Shown here: in pieces, positions 1 to 6,769 of the stretch
Numbering within the stretch: the stretch's first letter is position 1
Layout of the letters: each line of letters begins with the position of its first letter
Source: Novosphingobium panipatense
GTDB taxonomy: Bacteria; Pseudomonadota; Alphaproteobacteria; Sphingomonadales; Sphingomonadaceae
Length of the DNA stretch: 64,000 bases
Direction of reading: 5' to 3'
Assembly: GCF_002149965.1 (NCBI RefSeq)
Contig: NZ_MSQB01000004.1
Location: 62,001 to 126,000 of the forward strand
Position numbers and translations under genes: made by a program
The notes under the pieces: model-generated
The model's database searches: none
Told to the model about the DNA's origin: nothing
The model's input: only the letters and a program-made list of their open reading frames with translations

Positions 1-33
1 CGATGTAATCGTTTGCTAACTGGATTAAACGAC

Positions 34-62
34 AGCGCCCCGGTTCCCGAAACCGGGGCGCT
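34..62. terminator. stem-loop, terminator-like
   Basis: A perfect 12-bp stem (34-45 with 51-62) closes a 5-nt loop. It is very GC-rich but has only a weak T-run after it. It probably ends a gene lying left of the window. Its direction cannot be decided. Confidence 0.6.
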
Positions 63-178
63 TCAACGCAAGGTAGGCACGTTTTGCCGCCTGTTAATGC
101 GCAAAAGTGAACGAGTTTACCGTTTCTTTGCCATTTCGATGCACTGTTACCCCTCACAGTCACAAAGAGGCACATGAG

Positions 179-517
179 ATGACTGCAGGAGCGCAGCTCA
201 CTGTAACCGATAAACGGCGCGCGGCGCGGCACCCTGTGGACTATCAGGTGATCGCGGAACATCGCCAGCTCGGCGACCTGCACCTGCATATCGTCAATCT
301 CTCTGCCCAGGGTTTCATGTCGCAGGGCGATCTTCCGCTCGATCGCGGCGAACGCCTAGTCATGCGCCTGCCGGTCGTGGGCCGGATCGAAGCGCACATG
401 ATCTGGTCGCATGAAGGCCGCGCCGGATTCCAGTTCGAACGCATCATCCGTATCGACGACTTCCTGAAGCTGGTGGACACGGTCCAACCCAACCCGCGCC
501 TGCGCCCTCGCCGCTGA
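179..517 (+). CDS. PilZ domain protein (c-di-GMP binding)
   Basis: This small single-domain protein of about 112 residues is a PilZ-type c-di-GMP receptor. The N-terminal arginine motif (KRRAARHPV, near residues 12-20) and the NLSAQGF motif match the two PilZ signature elements, RxxxR and (D/N)xSxxG. I chose the ATG at 179 because AAAGAGG lies 8 nt upstream; an in-frame ATG at 107 has no such site. There is no output domain, so the protein probably acts by binding a partner. A second PilZ gene lies at about 28 kb. The target process cannot be read from the neighbours. Confidence 0.85.
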   Translation: MTAGAQLTVTDKRRAARHPVDYQVIAEHRQLGDLHLHIVNLSAQGFMSQGDLPLDRGERLVMRLPVVGRIEAHMIWSHEGRAGFQFERIIRIDDFLKLVDTVQPNPRLRPRR

Positions 518-593
518 TCTTCCGCAGCGGAAACCCGGCGTCCTGTCGGTTCACTTATCGATCAAAAACATATGCTATCGCTCTGCATGAGCG

Positions 594-620
594 GCATGTC
601 TTGGCAATGCTTTGACATGC
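594..620. promoter_or_regulatory. inverted repeat just ahead of the MFS gene
   Basis: GCATGTC and GACATGC form perfect 7-bp arms separated by 13 nt. The right arm ends 4 nt before the ATG at 625, where a ribosome-binding site would normally sit. It could be an operator or an RNA hairpin. No regulator gene is adjacent, so the role is open. Confidence 0.3.
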
Positions 621-624
621 TGCC

Positions 625-1926
625 ATGCAGCCTGCTGTGAATACGACCGAAAATCCCCGCACATCCGTGCCGCCCGAACCTTCCTCCCCGCTGCGGATCG
701 CCGACTATCGCAAGTTCTGGCTCGCCCGCTTCGCCGTGGTCTTCGCCTCGACGGGCATGGTCGTCATCATCGGCTATCAGCTCTACGACGTGGCGCGCAC
801 GCTCTACGGAATGTCGATCGCGGAAGCCTCTTTTCAGCTTGGCCTGCTGGGTTTCGCGCAGTTCCTGCCGATCTTTCTGCTGACCCCCGTAGCGGGTGTC
901 ATCGCCGACCGTTTCGACCGGCGAAAGGTGGCGGGCCTGGCAATGGGCGCCGATGTCCTGGTCGCGATCGGCCTTGCCCTCGTCACCGAGCTGGACTTGC
1001 GCAGCCTGCCGATCCTCTACCTTTTCGCGGCACTTCACGGCATCGCGCGCGTTTTCGTAAGCCCCTCGATGACGGCTATCGCGCCGAACATCGTTCCCAG
1101 CCAGCTGATCCCGCGCGCCATCGCCTTCAACTCGATTGCCATCGAAGCGGGCACCATCATCGGCCCGGCGGCCTTCGGCTTCATCTTCGCGCGCCATCAT
1201 GCGGCGCCTTACTGGGTCGCGGCCGTCCTGATGGCAATCGCGGCCTTCAGCATCACCAGCATCCGCAACCTTCCGCCCGTCCCCAAGGATGCCCGCCGCG
1301 ACCACCCCATCCGGCAGATCGTCGACGGGTTCCATTTCATCTGGCGCGAGCGATTCCTGCTGGGCTGCATCACGCTGGACCTTTTCGCCGTGCTGCTCGG
1401 CGGCGCAACGGCGCTCATGCCCGTTTTCGCACGCGATATTCTCCATGTCGGACCGGAAGGTCTGGGCCAGATGCGCGCGGCGACTGCGGCGGGTGCCGCT
1501 ACCGTCGCCGTGATGCTGTCTTTCAGGCCGCTGGCGAAGAACGTCGGCGTGAAGATGCTGCTGTCCGTCGCCGCCTACGGCGCGATGACGGTGGGCTTCG
1601 GCCTTTCGCGGAGCTTCGTGGTTTCGCTCGGCTTCCTGGCGCTGCTCGGCGCCGCAGACATGGTCTCGGTCTTCATCCGCAGTTCGCTGGTCCAGCTTCG
1701 CACCCCTGACGACAAGCGCGGCCGCGTTTCGGCCATCTCGGGCCTCGCCATTTCGGCTTCGAACGAGCTTGGCGAAATGCAGTCCGGCGTGGCAGCGGCC
1801 CTGCTGGGCGCGACCGGGGCTGTTGTTTTCGGCGGCGGCGCTGCCATAGTCATAACCGCAATCTGGGCCTGGAGCTTTCCCGAGATCCGCCGCGCCCGCA
1901 CCTTCGCACCACGATGGGAGCAATGA
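625..1926 (+). CDS. MFS transporter (EntS/MFS_3-like)
   Basis: This 433-residue integral membrane protein of the major facilitator superfamily has about 12 hydrophobic segments. The loop [13 protein letters not shown] after the second segment is the MFS motif A (GxxxDRxxRR). The overall pattern resembles the EntS/MFS_3 group of exporters, but the substrate cannot be told. The start is uncertain: no ribosome-binding site precedes the ATG at 625, and an inverted repeat sits there instead. The stop overlaps the start region of the cysK gene, so the two are probably co-transcribed. Confidence 0.85.
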   Translation: MQPAVNTTENPRTSVPPEPSSPLRIADYRKFWLARFAVVFASTGMVVIIGYQLYDVARTLYGMSIAEASFQLGLLGFAQFLPIFLLTPVAGVIADRFDRRKVAGLAMGADVLVAIGLALVTELDLRSLPILYLFAALHGIARVFVSPSMTAIAPNIVPSQLIPRAIAFNSIAIEAGTIIGPAAFGFIFARHHAAPYWVAAVLMAIAAFSITSIRNLPPVPKDARRDHPIRQIVDGFHFIWRERFLLGCITLDLFAVLLGGATALMPVFARDILHVGPEGLGQMRAATAAGAATVAVMLSFRPLAKNVGVKMLLSVAAYGAMTVGFGLSRSFVVSLGFLALLGAADMVSVFIRSSLVQLRTPDDKRGRVSAISGLAISASNELGEMQSGVAAALLGATGAVVFGGGAAIVITAIWAWSFPEIRRARTFAPRWEQ

Positions 1927-1928
1927 AC

Positions 1929-2846
1929 ATGAAGGCCGACAGCATTCTCGCCACGATCGGGAATACGCCGCATATCCGCCTCTCGCGCCTGTTCCCGGAC
2001 CATGAAGTCTGGGTAAAGGCGGAACGCACCAATCCGGGCGGATCGATCAAGGATCGCATCGCGCTTTCCATGATCGAGGCCGCGGAAGCCGAAGGAACGC
2101 TGAAGCCCGGCGGCACCATCATCGAGCCGACCTCGGGCAATACCGGCATCGGCCTCGCCATGGTCGCGGCGGTCAAGGGCTACAAGCTCGTCCTCGTCAT
2201 GCCCGAATCGATGTCGATCGAACGCCGCCGCCTGATGCTGGCTTATGGCGCCACTTTCGACCTCACGCCGCGTGAAAAGGGCATGAAGGGCGCCATCGAA
2301 CGCGCCAAGGAACTGATCGAGACGACCCCCGGCTCGTGGATGCCGCAGCAGTTCGAAAATCCGGCGAACGTGGCCGTCCACGTCGAAACCACCGCGCGCG
2401 AGATCCTGGCCGATTTCGCGGACACGCCAATCGACGCGCTGATCACCGGCGTCGGCACCGGCGGCCACCTTACCGGCTGCGCGGAAACGCTGAAGAAGTC
2501 CTGGCCCTCGCTCAAGGCCTATGCGGTGGAGCCGACTCTCTCGCCGGTCATTTCCGGCGGCCAGCCCGGCCCCCATCCCATCCAGGGCATCGGTGCCGGC
2601 TTCGTTCCCGCCAATCTCCACACCCAGTCGATCGACGGCGCGATCCAGGTCGATCCTGCCGACGCCAAAGACTGGGCGCGCCGCTGCGCGACCGAGGAAG
2701 GCATGCTGGTGGGCATCAGTTCCGGCGCCACACTTGCCGCCATCGCGCAGAAGCTGAAGGAGCTTCCCGAGGGCAGCCGCGTGCTCTGCTTCAACTACGA
2801 TACCGGGGAGCGCTATCTCTCGGTTCCCGACTTCCTGCCGGAGTGA
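1929..2846 (+). CDS. cysK: cysteine synthase A (O-acetylserine sulfhydrylase)
   Basis: This PLP enzyme makes cysteine from O-acetylserine and sulfide. The PLP lysine lies in NPGGSIKDR, the substrate loop is TSGNTGIG, the phosphate loop is [10 protein letters not shown], and the C-terminal PLP serine region is GISSGA. At about 305 residues it has the usual CysK length. The ATG at 1929 is preferred because GGGAG lies 8 nt upstream; an ATG at 1923 would overlap the MFS stop as ATGA and adds two residues. The next gene starts 2 nt after the stop, which points to one operon. A cystathionine beta-synthase-like role is unlikely, since no CBS domains are present. Confidence 0.93.
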   Translation: MKADSILATIGNTPHIRLSRLFPDHEVWVKAERTNPGGSIKDRIALSMIEAAEAEGTLKPGGTIIEPTSGNTGIGLAMVAAVKGYKLVLVMPESMSIERRRLMLAYGATFDLTPREKGMKGAIERAKELIETTPGSWMPQQFENPANVAVHVETTAREILADFADTPIDALITGVGTGGHLTGCAETLKKSWPSLKAYAVEPTLSPVISGGQPGPHPIQGIGAGFVPANLHTQSIDGAIQVDPADAKDWARRCATEEGMLVGISSGATLAAIAQKLKELPEGSRVLCFNYDTGERYLSVPDFLPE

Positions 2847-2848
2847 AC

Positions 2849-3550
2849 ATGCTCGAAACGATTGCCTACAGCCATGCCGGTCAGGATCTGACCGGCCACC
2901 TGGCTCGGCCAGAGGGCACGCCGCGTGCCGCCGTGATCCTGTTCCCGACAATCGCCAACTTCAACGCGCCGATGGAACGCCGCGCGACGATGCTCGCCGC
3001 GCTCGGCTATCTCGTGATGGTTGCCGACTTCTACGGCGAGCCGGTCGCCAGCTTCGAAGCCTCGTTCCCGATGGCCGAGAAACTGCGCGCCGACAACGGC
3101 CACTACCGCGCCCGCATTGCCGCCGCCATCGCCGCGCTAAAGGCGCGTCCCGAAGCGGCCGGTCTGCCGATGCTGGGCATCGGATACTGCATGGGCGGCC
3201 AGGCCGTGCTCGAAGCAGCGCGCGGCGGCGAGGATCTTGCCGCCGCCGTCAGCTTCCACGCCACCCTGTCTACCACCGAACCGGCAGCGCCCGGTGCGAT
3301 CAAGCCGCGCATCCTCATCTGCCACGGCGACGCCGATCCGCTGGTGCCGCGCGAGCAGGTGATCGGCTTCTGGGAGGAAATGGACCGAGCCGGAGCGAAC
3401 TGGCATTTCCATGCCTATTCGGGCGTCCGCCATGGCTTCACCGATCCGGGCAGTGACGAACGCGGCATGGCCGCAATCGGTTACGATGCCAGCGCCGACC
3501 GCCAGAGCTGGGCGGCGATGCTCGCCTTCTTCGAAGAGATACTGACTTAA
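2849..3550 (+). CDS. dienelactone hydrolase family protein
   Basis: This alpha/beta hydrolase of 233 residues has a cysteine nucleophile, as in dienelactone hydrolase. The triad is visible as C114 in GYCMGG, D163 in HGDADPLV and H195 in GVRHGF. It lacks a signal peptide and so is cytoplasmic. The ATG lies 2 nt after the cysK stop with GGAG upstream, so translation is probably coupled. No chlorocatechol pathway genes are near, so the true substrate is likely another lactone or ester. The family name is firm and the substrate is unknown. Confidence 0.88.
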   Translation: MLETIAYSHAGQDLTGHLARPEGTPRAAVILFPTIANFNAPMERRATMLAALGYLVMVADFYGEPVASFEASFPMAEKLRADNGHYRARIAAAIAALKARPEAAGLPMLGIGYCMGGQAVLEAARGGEDLAAAVSFHATLSTTEPAAPGAIKPRILICHGDADPLVPREQVIGFWEEMDRAGANWHFHAYSGVRHGFTDPGSDERGMAAIGYDASADRQSWAAMLAFFEEILT

Positions 3551-3573
3551 AAACTGGCCTGAAACGTTCCAAG

Positions 3574-3602
3574 CCGTGGCCGTCCGCGAAAGACGGCCAC
3601 GG
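3574..3602. terminator. bidirectional terminator stem-loop
   Basis: An 11-bp perfect stem (3574-3584 with 3592-3602) with a 7-nt loop lies between the convergent dienelactone hydrolase and pentapeptide-repeat genes. It could serve both directions, though T-runs are weak. Confidence 0.6.
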
Positions 3603-3618
3603 TGGTCAGGCCGTCAGC

Positions 3619-3951
3619 TCAGCAGCCGTCCGACTTGCCGTCGTCCGGGTCCCAACCGCCGGGGCCGTTGCCCCAGCTGATGTTGCCCCAGCTGATGTTA
3701 CCCCAGCTGGCGCCACCGGGACCGGTGTTGCCCCAGCTGATGTTACCCCAGCTGATGTTGCCCCAGCTGATGTTGCCGAGATTGATGTTGCCGAAATTGG
3801 CATTACCAAAACCGGCATTCCCCAGACCCGAAAGCGCCGAGAAAATCGACGAAGGGTTGAAGTTGCTGGAGGACGAACTCGTTGCCATGGCGGCCGTCGG
3901 AGCTGAGGCCAGCCCCAACACCATGGCCGCTATCAACGCTTTGTGCTTCAT
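3619..3951 (-). CDS. exported GNxxx (SWGNI) pentapeptide-repeat protein
   Basis: This predicted protein has 110 residues. Residues 1-23 look like a cleavable signal peptide (AMA before TSSSSS). A Ser-rich stretch follows, then from about residue 44 a run of pentapeptides beginning GN (GNAGF, GNANF, GNINL, then repeated GNISW), interrupted by a Gly-Pro-Gly-Gly linker. The tail is acidic and ends in a lone Cys. The repeats fit the loose pentapeptide-repeat pattern with a small residue, N/D, then an aliphatic residue. I chose the ATG at 3951 because GGGAAG lies just upstream; an ATG at 3972 only adds residues ahead of the signal. I do not recognise a family. It is likely a secreted or surface protein of unknown role. 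Confidence 0.7.
   Translation of the reverse strand: MKHKALIAAMVLGLASAPTAAMATSSSSSNFNPSSIFSALSGLGNAGFGNANFGNINLGNISWGNISWGNISWGNTGPGGASWGNISWGNISWGNGPGGWDPDDGKSDGC
3667..3830. repeat. 15-bp tandem repeat array inside the pentapeptide-repeat gene
   Basis: On the plus strand the unit GTTGCCCCAGCTGAT recurs about six times, nearly identical, with period 15. It is broken once by a GGxPG-coding insert. More diverged units follow towards 3830. The near identity of the central copies suggests recent expansion by slippage or unequal crossing over. Confidence 0.8.
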
Positions 3952-4347
3952 TGATGCTTCCCTTCCATTCATGCACCCCAGGCACCCGACAAGGCACCCA
4001 TCTCCTCACTGACGGTCTGCCTCGAAAACGCGGCAACCCGACCTAGGCAGAGCCGTGGATCAGCACATGGGGCACGAAGCACCGACCAAAGCCTCTGCCT
4101 TTCAACGATTTTTGTCGTAGGACGGGCGCGGCCAAGGAAGGCCGTTGCACCCTGTCGTCCAAGATAGTTCCTTGGTCGAAGACCACTTGCGAGCCGATTG
4201 CGACGATCCGTCCGCTCTATCCGCCCAATCGTGACAAGTGGAACATGCTGATTCCTTGGTTAATTTTGAAATCGGCCGATAAGTGCATGTTCTTAAGGGA
4301 AGAGATGTTTTTCCTATACTCGATTTACTCAATCGATTGCTAACCAT
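3952..4347. other. intergenic region with a lower-GC patch
   Basis: No gene is recognised in these 396 bases between hisI and the repeat-protein gene. The part from about 4250 to 4345 is much richer in A and T than its surroundings and holds the palindrome CAATCGATTG (4330-4339). It probably contains the promoter of the repeat-protein gene on the minus strand. I found no sigma-54 site there. Confidence 0.4.
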
Positions 4348-4725
4348 TTAGTCCGAAACGCGAATCAAGGAATCGCCGGAAAGCTTCCTATAAAAACAGC
4401 TCCTCGCACCGGTGTGACAGGCCGGTCCTTCCGGGCGAACACGCAGTTCAAGCGCGTCCTGGTCGCAGTCCACCAGGATTTCCTCCACGCGCAGGAAGTG
4501 ACCCGAGGTTTCCCCCTTCAGCCACAACTTGCCGCGAGAGCGCGAATGGAAATGGGCCAGCCCGGTTTCCCGAGTCTTCTCCAGCGCTTCGGCATTCATG
4601 TAAGCGACCATCAGGATGTCCCGCGTCTGCGAATCGACGGCGATGGCGATAAGGAGTCCCTGCGCGTCGAATCGCGGCAGAAACTCGCTACCCAATTCGC
4701 GTTCGGCTTTGGTTGGTTCGGACAT
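4348..4725 (-). CDS. hisI: phosphoribosyl-AMP cyclohydrolase
   Basis: HisI opens the purine ring of phosphoribosyl-AMP in the third step of histidine biosynthesis. The 125-residue protein is the stand-alone form, without the HisE pyrophosphohydrolase domain. The metal and catalytic motifs are visible: HSRSRGKLWLKGE, then CDQDALELR with the first zinc cysteine, then PACHTGARSCFYR with the others. The start at 4725 has GGAGAA about 10 nt upstream. The gene stands apart from other his genes, as is common in alphaproteobacteria. Confidence 0.93.
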   Translation of the reverse strand: MSEPTKAERELGSEFLPRFDAQGLLIAIAVDSQTRDILMVAYMNAEALEKTRETGLAHFHSRSRGKLWLKGETSGHFLRVEEILVDCDQDALELRVRPEGPACHTGARSCFYRKLSGDSLIRVSD

Positions 4726-4851
4726 GCCGGAAATTTCTCCGATTTGAATTCCTTGGACGCGGTTGTTGCACGATAACCACAGCCGTTGACCAAAATCCTC
4801 GTACCTACGCTGCGCCTCTTTTCAACCCCGAGGTTTCGTAGGATTGTCTAC

Positions 4852-5056
4852 ATGCAGTCGGGGGGCTGCTGCTGACCCACAGGTCGCTGATACAAGCGCC
4901 ACGGTTCAGGGAACAAGGCCGGAATACTCTCGGGTGGTCTGGTTTCAGGTAATGAGGGATCGGGCCAGGCGGCCGACAGGGGGACCGCCGAACTGCTATG
5001 CAGGGCTCAACAGTTTCGTCACGAGGACGCCCGGAGCGAGAGTTCCGGGCGTTTTC
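4852..5056 (+). ncRNA. candidate structured small RNA of unknown family
   Basis: No gene upstream needs the plus-strand terminator at 5027-5055, so a separate transcript is likely. Within the region CTGCTGACCC (4870-4879) can pair with GGGCTCAACAG (5003-5013), and a GGCGG...CCGCC hairpin sits near 4970-4989. A weak TAGGAT box at 4840-4845 could be the -10. I looked for SRP RNA, RNase P and tmRNA signatures and saw none. 6S RNA could not be tested by eye. The ends are estimates. Confidence 0.3.
5027..5055 (+). terminator. Rho-independent terminator (plus strand)
   Basis: A perfect 9-bp stem (5027-5035 with 5044-5052) with an 8-nt loop runs into a TTTT tract on the plus strand. On the minus strand no T-run follows the stem, so it fits a plus-strand transcript better than the end of comF. 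Confidence 0.65.
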
Positions 5057-5080
5057 GTATCTTCACTTAGCCTGTTTTTT

Positions 5081-5833
5081 TCACTCGGCCTGATTTGCGA
5101 GTTCCAGAGCCTCGTCGAGAACACGCGCAAAGCAGGCGATCACGACTTTACTTGCCCCGGATCGCTTTAGGCAGGACACACAGGCCTCGCTGGTCGCTCC
5201 ACTGGTCAGGACATCGTCGACCAGAATGATCCTGGCCTGCTTCATCGCCGCCTTCCTGCCACGCCGCACTGCGATAGCCCCGGAAAGTGCGCGCCGCCGG
5301 GCCGCTTTACCCAGACCGCCCAGCGAAGGCGTGGGCTTTCGGCGTTCGAGCAGGTCCACGACCAGCTTCCCGCCCGTGATCCGTGCAAGCTCCCGGGCCA
5401 GTTCCGCCGCCTGATTGTAGCCGCGCCGCCAGATCCGCCAGCGATGCAGCGGCACTGGCACGATCAGCCGGGTCTCGTCCACGAAATCCAGTTTAGCGCC
5501 GATGAGCCTTGCCATCAGGCGCGCATGGCTGATGCGATTGCCGTGCTTGAGGGCTAGCACCAGCTTGCGCGAAGCATCGTTGTAGAGCGTAGCGGCGGCT
5601 ATACCGTCGTGCCTTGGGGGATCGCCAAGGCAGGGTGCGCAGAGCGCGCCGTTCGGGATATCGGCCGGGAACGGACGCGAACAGGTGCGGCACGATGGCT
5701 CTCCCGGAATTGCCAGATCTCCCCAGCAAGCGGCGCAGAGCCCGCCATGCGTACTGATCCCCGCCCCGCACAAGGGGCATCGGGGCGGAAACACCAGATC
5801 GAGGAGCGGATCGAACGCGCGGGCGAATGACAT
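5081..5833 (-). CDS. comF: ComF family protein (phosphoribosyltransferase fold)
   Basis: ComF proteins take part in natural DNA uptake and processing in competent bacteria. This 250-residue protein has two N-terminal zinc-ribbon units (C19/C22 with C33/C36, and C48/C51 with C65/C68). A type I phosphoribosyltransferase domain follows, with the PRPP loop VDDVLTSGAT. Length and layout are normal for the family. It faces away from the methyltransferase gene across 108 bp. comEC, another competence gene, is present at about 58 kb. Confidence 0.9.
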   Translation of the reverse strand: MSFARAFDPLLDLVFPPRCPLCGAGISTHGGLCAACWGDLAIPGEPSCRTCSRPFPADIPNGALCAPCLGDPPRHDGIAAATLYNDASRKLVLALKHGNRISHARLMARLIGAKLDFVDETRLIVPVPLHRWRIWRRGYNQAAELARELARITGGKLVVDLLERRKPTPSLGGLGKAARRRALSGAIAVRRGRKAAMKQARIILVDDVLTSGATSEACVSCLKRSGASKVVIACFARVLDEALELANQAE

Positions 5834-5941
5834 CGGAGTTGAGGCTAGCGACCGGCTGCGCAGGACTGCAAACTACAAGGCGTTAATGGGCTTGCAGGAA
5901 GCGCGATTGCATCCGCCCGCACAAATCGGCAGGGGACGGAA

Positions 5942-6700
5942 ATGGCCAGCAAAGCTCCCCCTCGCATCTTCTCGCCCACCCGCCGCATCGCCGCCCGCCG
6001 CCGCGCCCTGGCCTTGCAGCAACAGCCCGATGCACCGCGCTATATCCATGAGGACATGGTCGAAGACGTGCTCGAACGCCTGGCCTTCCTGCGCTTCGAA
6101 CCGAAGCGCGCGCTCGTCATTGGCGATTTCACCGGCCAACTGGCCCGGGAACTGGCAAGCCGCGGCGCGGAAGTCATCGAGGCCGAACCCGCGCAGGGAT
6201 TCGACGAGGAAGCCCCCTTCCCCTTCGAAGGCCTGGACTTCATTGCCAGCCTGGGCACCCTGGATACCGTCAACGACCTGCCGGGCGCACTCGTTCACAT
6301 TCGGAAGGCCCTCGCACCGGGCGGCATGATGATCGCCAGCTTCCTGTCGGCGGGAAGCCTCTCCACCCTGCGCGACGTCATGCTGGAAGCTGACGGTGAT
6401 CGGCCCGCTGCGCGCATTCACCCCATGGTGGACGTTCGCGCGGGAGGACAACTGCTTCAGCGCACGCTTTTCGCGGCCCCGGTCATCGATCACCGGCCGC
6501 TCAAGGTCGGCTTCCGAAGCCTCGAACGACTGGTCGGCGACGTCCGGGCACAGGCCATGGGCAATGTGCTGGCCGATATGGCACCGGCACTGGGCAAAGC
6601 CGCCCTCTCCCGCGCGCGCTCCGCCTTCGCCGCTGCAGGCGAAAGCGGCAGGACCGTAGAGCAGTTCGAGATTATAACGCTATCTGGCTGGAAAAAATAG
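5942..6700 (+). CDS. class I SAM-dependent methyltransferase (BioC/NDUFAF5-like)
   Basis: This 252-residue protein has the Rossmann-type SAM fold. The glycine loop is degenerate (VIGDFTGQLARELASRGAEVIEAEP), and LGTLDTVNDLPGALVHIRKALAPGG matches the motif region of the Methyltransf_11 family. The N-terminal Arg-rich stretch FSPTRRIAARRRAL recalls the NDUFAF5/BioC-like group in alphaproteobacteria. The start has GGGGACGG upstream. Biotin genes are not nearby, so a BioC role is not supported. The exact substrate is unknown. Confidence 0.75.
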   Translation: MASKAPPRIFSPTRRIAARRRALALQQQPDAPRYIHEDMVEDVLERLAFLRFEPKRALVIGDFTGQLARELASRGAEVIEAEPAQGFDEEAPFPFEGLDFIASLGTLDTVNDLPGALVHIRKALAPGGMMIASFLSAGSLSTLRDVMLEADGDRPAARIHPMVDVRAGGQLLQRTLFAAPVIDHRPLKVGFRSLERLVGDVRAQAMGNVLADMAPALGKAALSRARSAFAAAGESGRTVEQFEIITLSGWKK

Positions 6701-6715
6701 GAATTACGGCCTGAA

Positions 6716-6762
6716 ACCCCGGCTACGCTTCCTGTCTTTTCGACAGTCCGCGAAGCCGGGGT
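6716..6762. terminator. bidirectional terminator between convergent genes
   Basis: ACCCCGGCT (6716-6724) pairs with AGCCGGGGT (6754-6762). A smaller CTGTC/GACAG hairpin lies in the loop. It separates the convergent methyltransferase and glyS genes. Confidence 0.6.
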
Positions 6763-6769
6763 CAAATCG

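Larger units (their letters stand above)
4726..5080. other. intergenic region between hisI and comF
   Basis: These 355 bases hold no convincing protein gene. The left part must carry the hisI promoter on the minus strand. The right part holds a possible plus-strand structured RNA that ends in a clear terminator; it is listed separately. Confidence 0.5.

Noticed and set aside
72..88. GGCACGTTTTGCC, which at first looks like a sigma-54 promoter before the PilZ gene
   Set aside because: The GG and GC dinucleotides are 8 nt apart rather than the required 10.
562..1923. A 453-codon open frame opposite the MFS gene, and similar long frames opposite gltX, gltA, tamA and mrdA
   Set aside because: All mirror well-supported genes and show no recognisable domain.
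3667..3830. CRISPR array at the 15-bp repeats
   Set aside because: The repeats are directly tandem without unique spacers, far too short, and lie within a coding frame. No cas gene is present.
3602..4012. A 136-codon plus-strand frame rich in LMLPQ repeats
   Set aside because: It is the opposite strand of the 15-bp array. The minus-strand frame has a signal peptide and a ribosome-binding site, so it is the real gene.
4844..5170. A 108-codon plus-strand frame between hisI and comF
   Set aside because: It runs through the terminator hairpin and into the end of comF, and its product has no family features. A noncoding transcript fits better.
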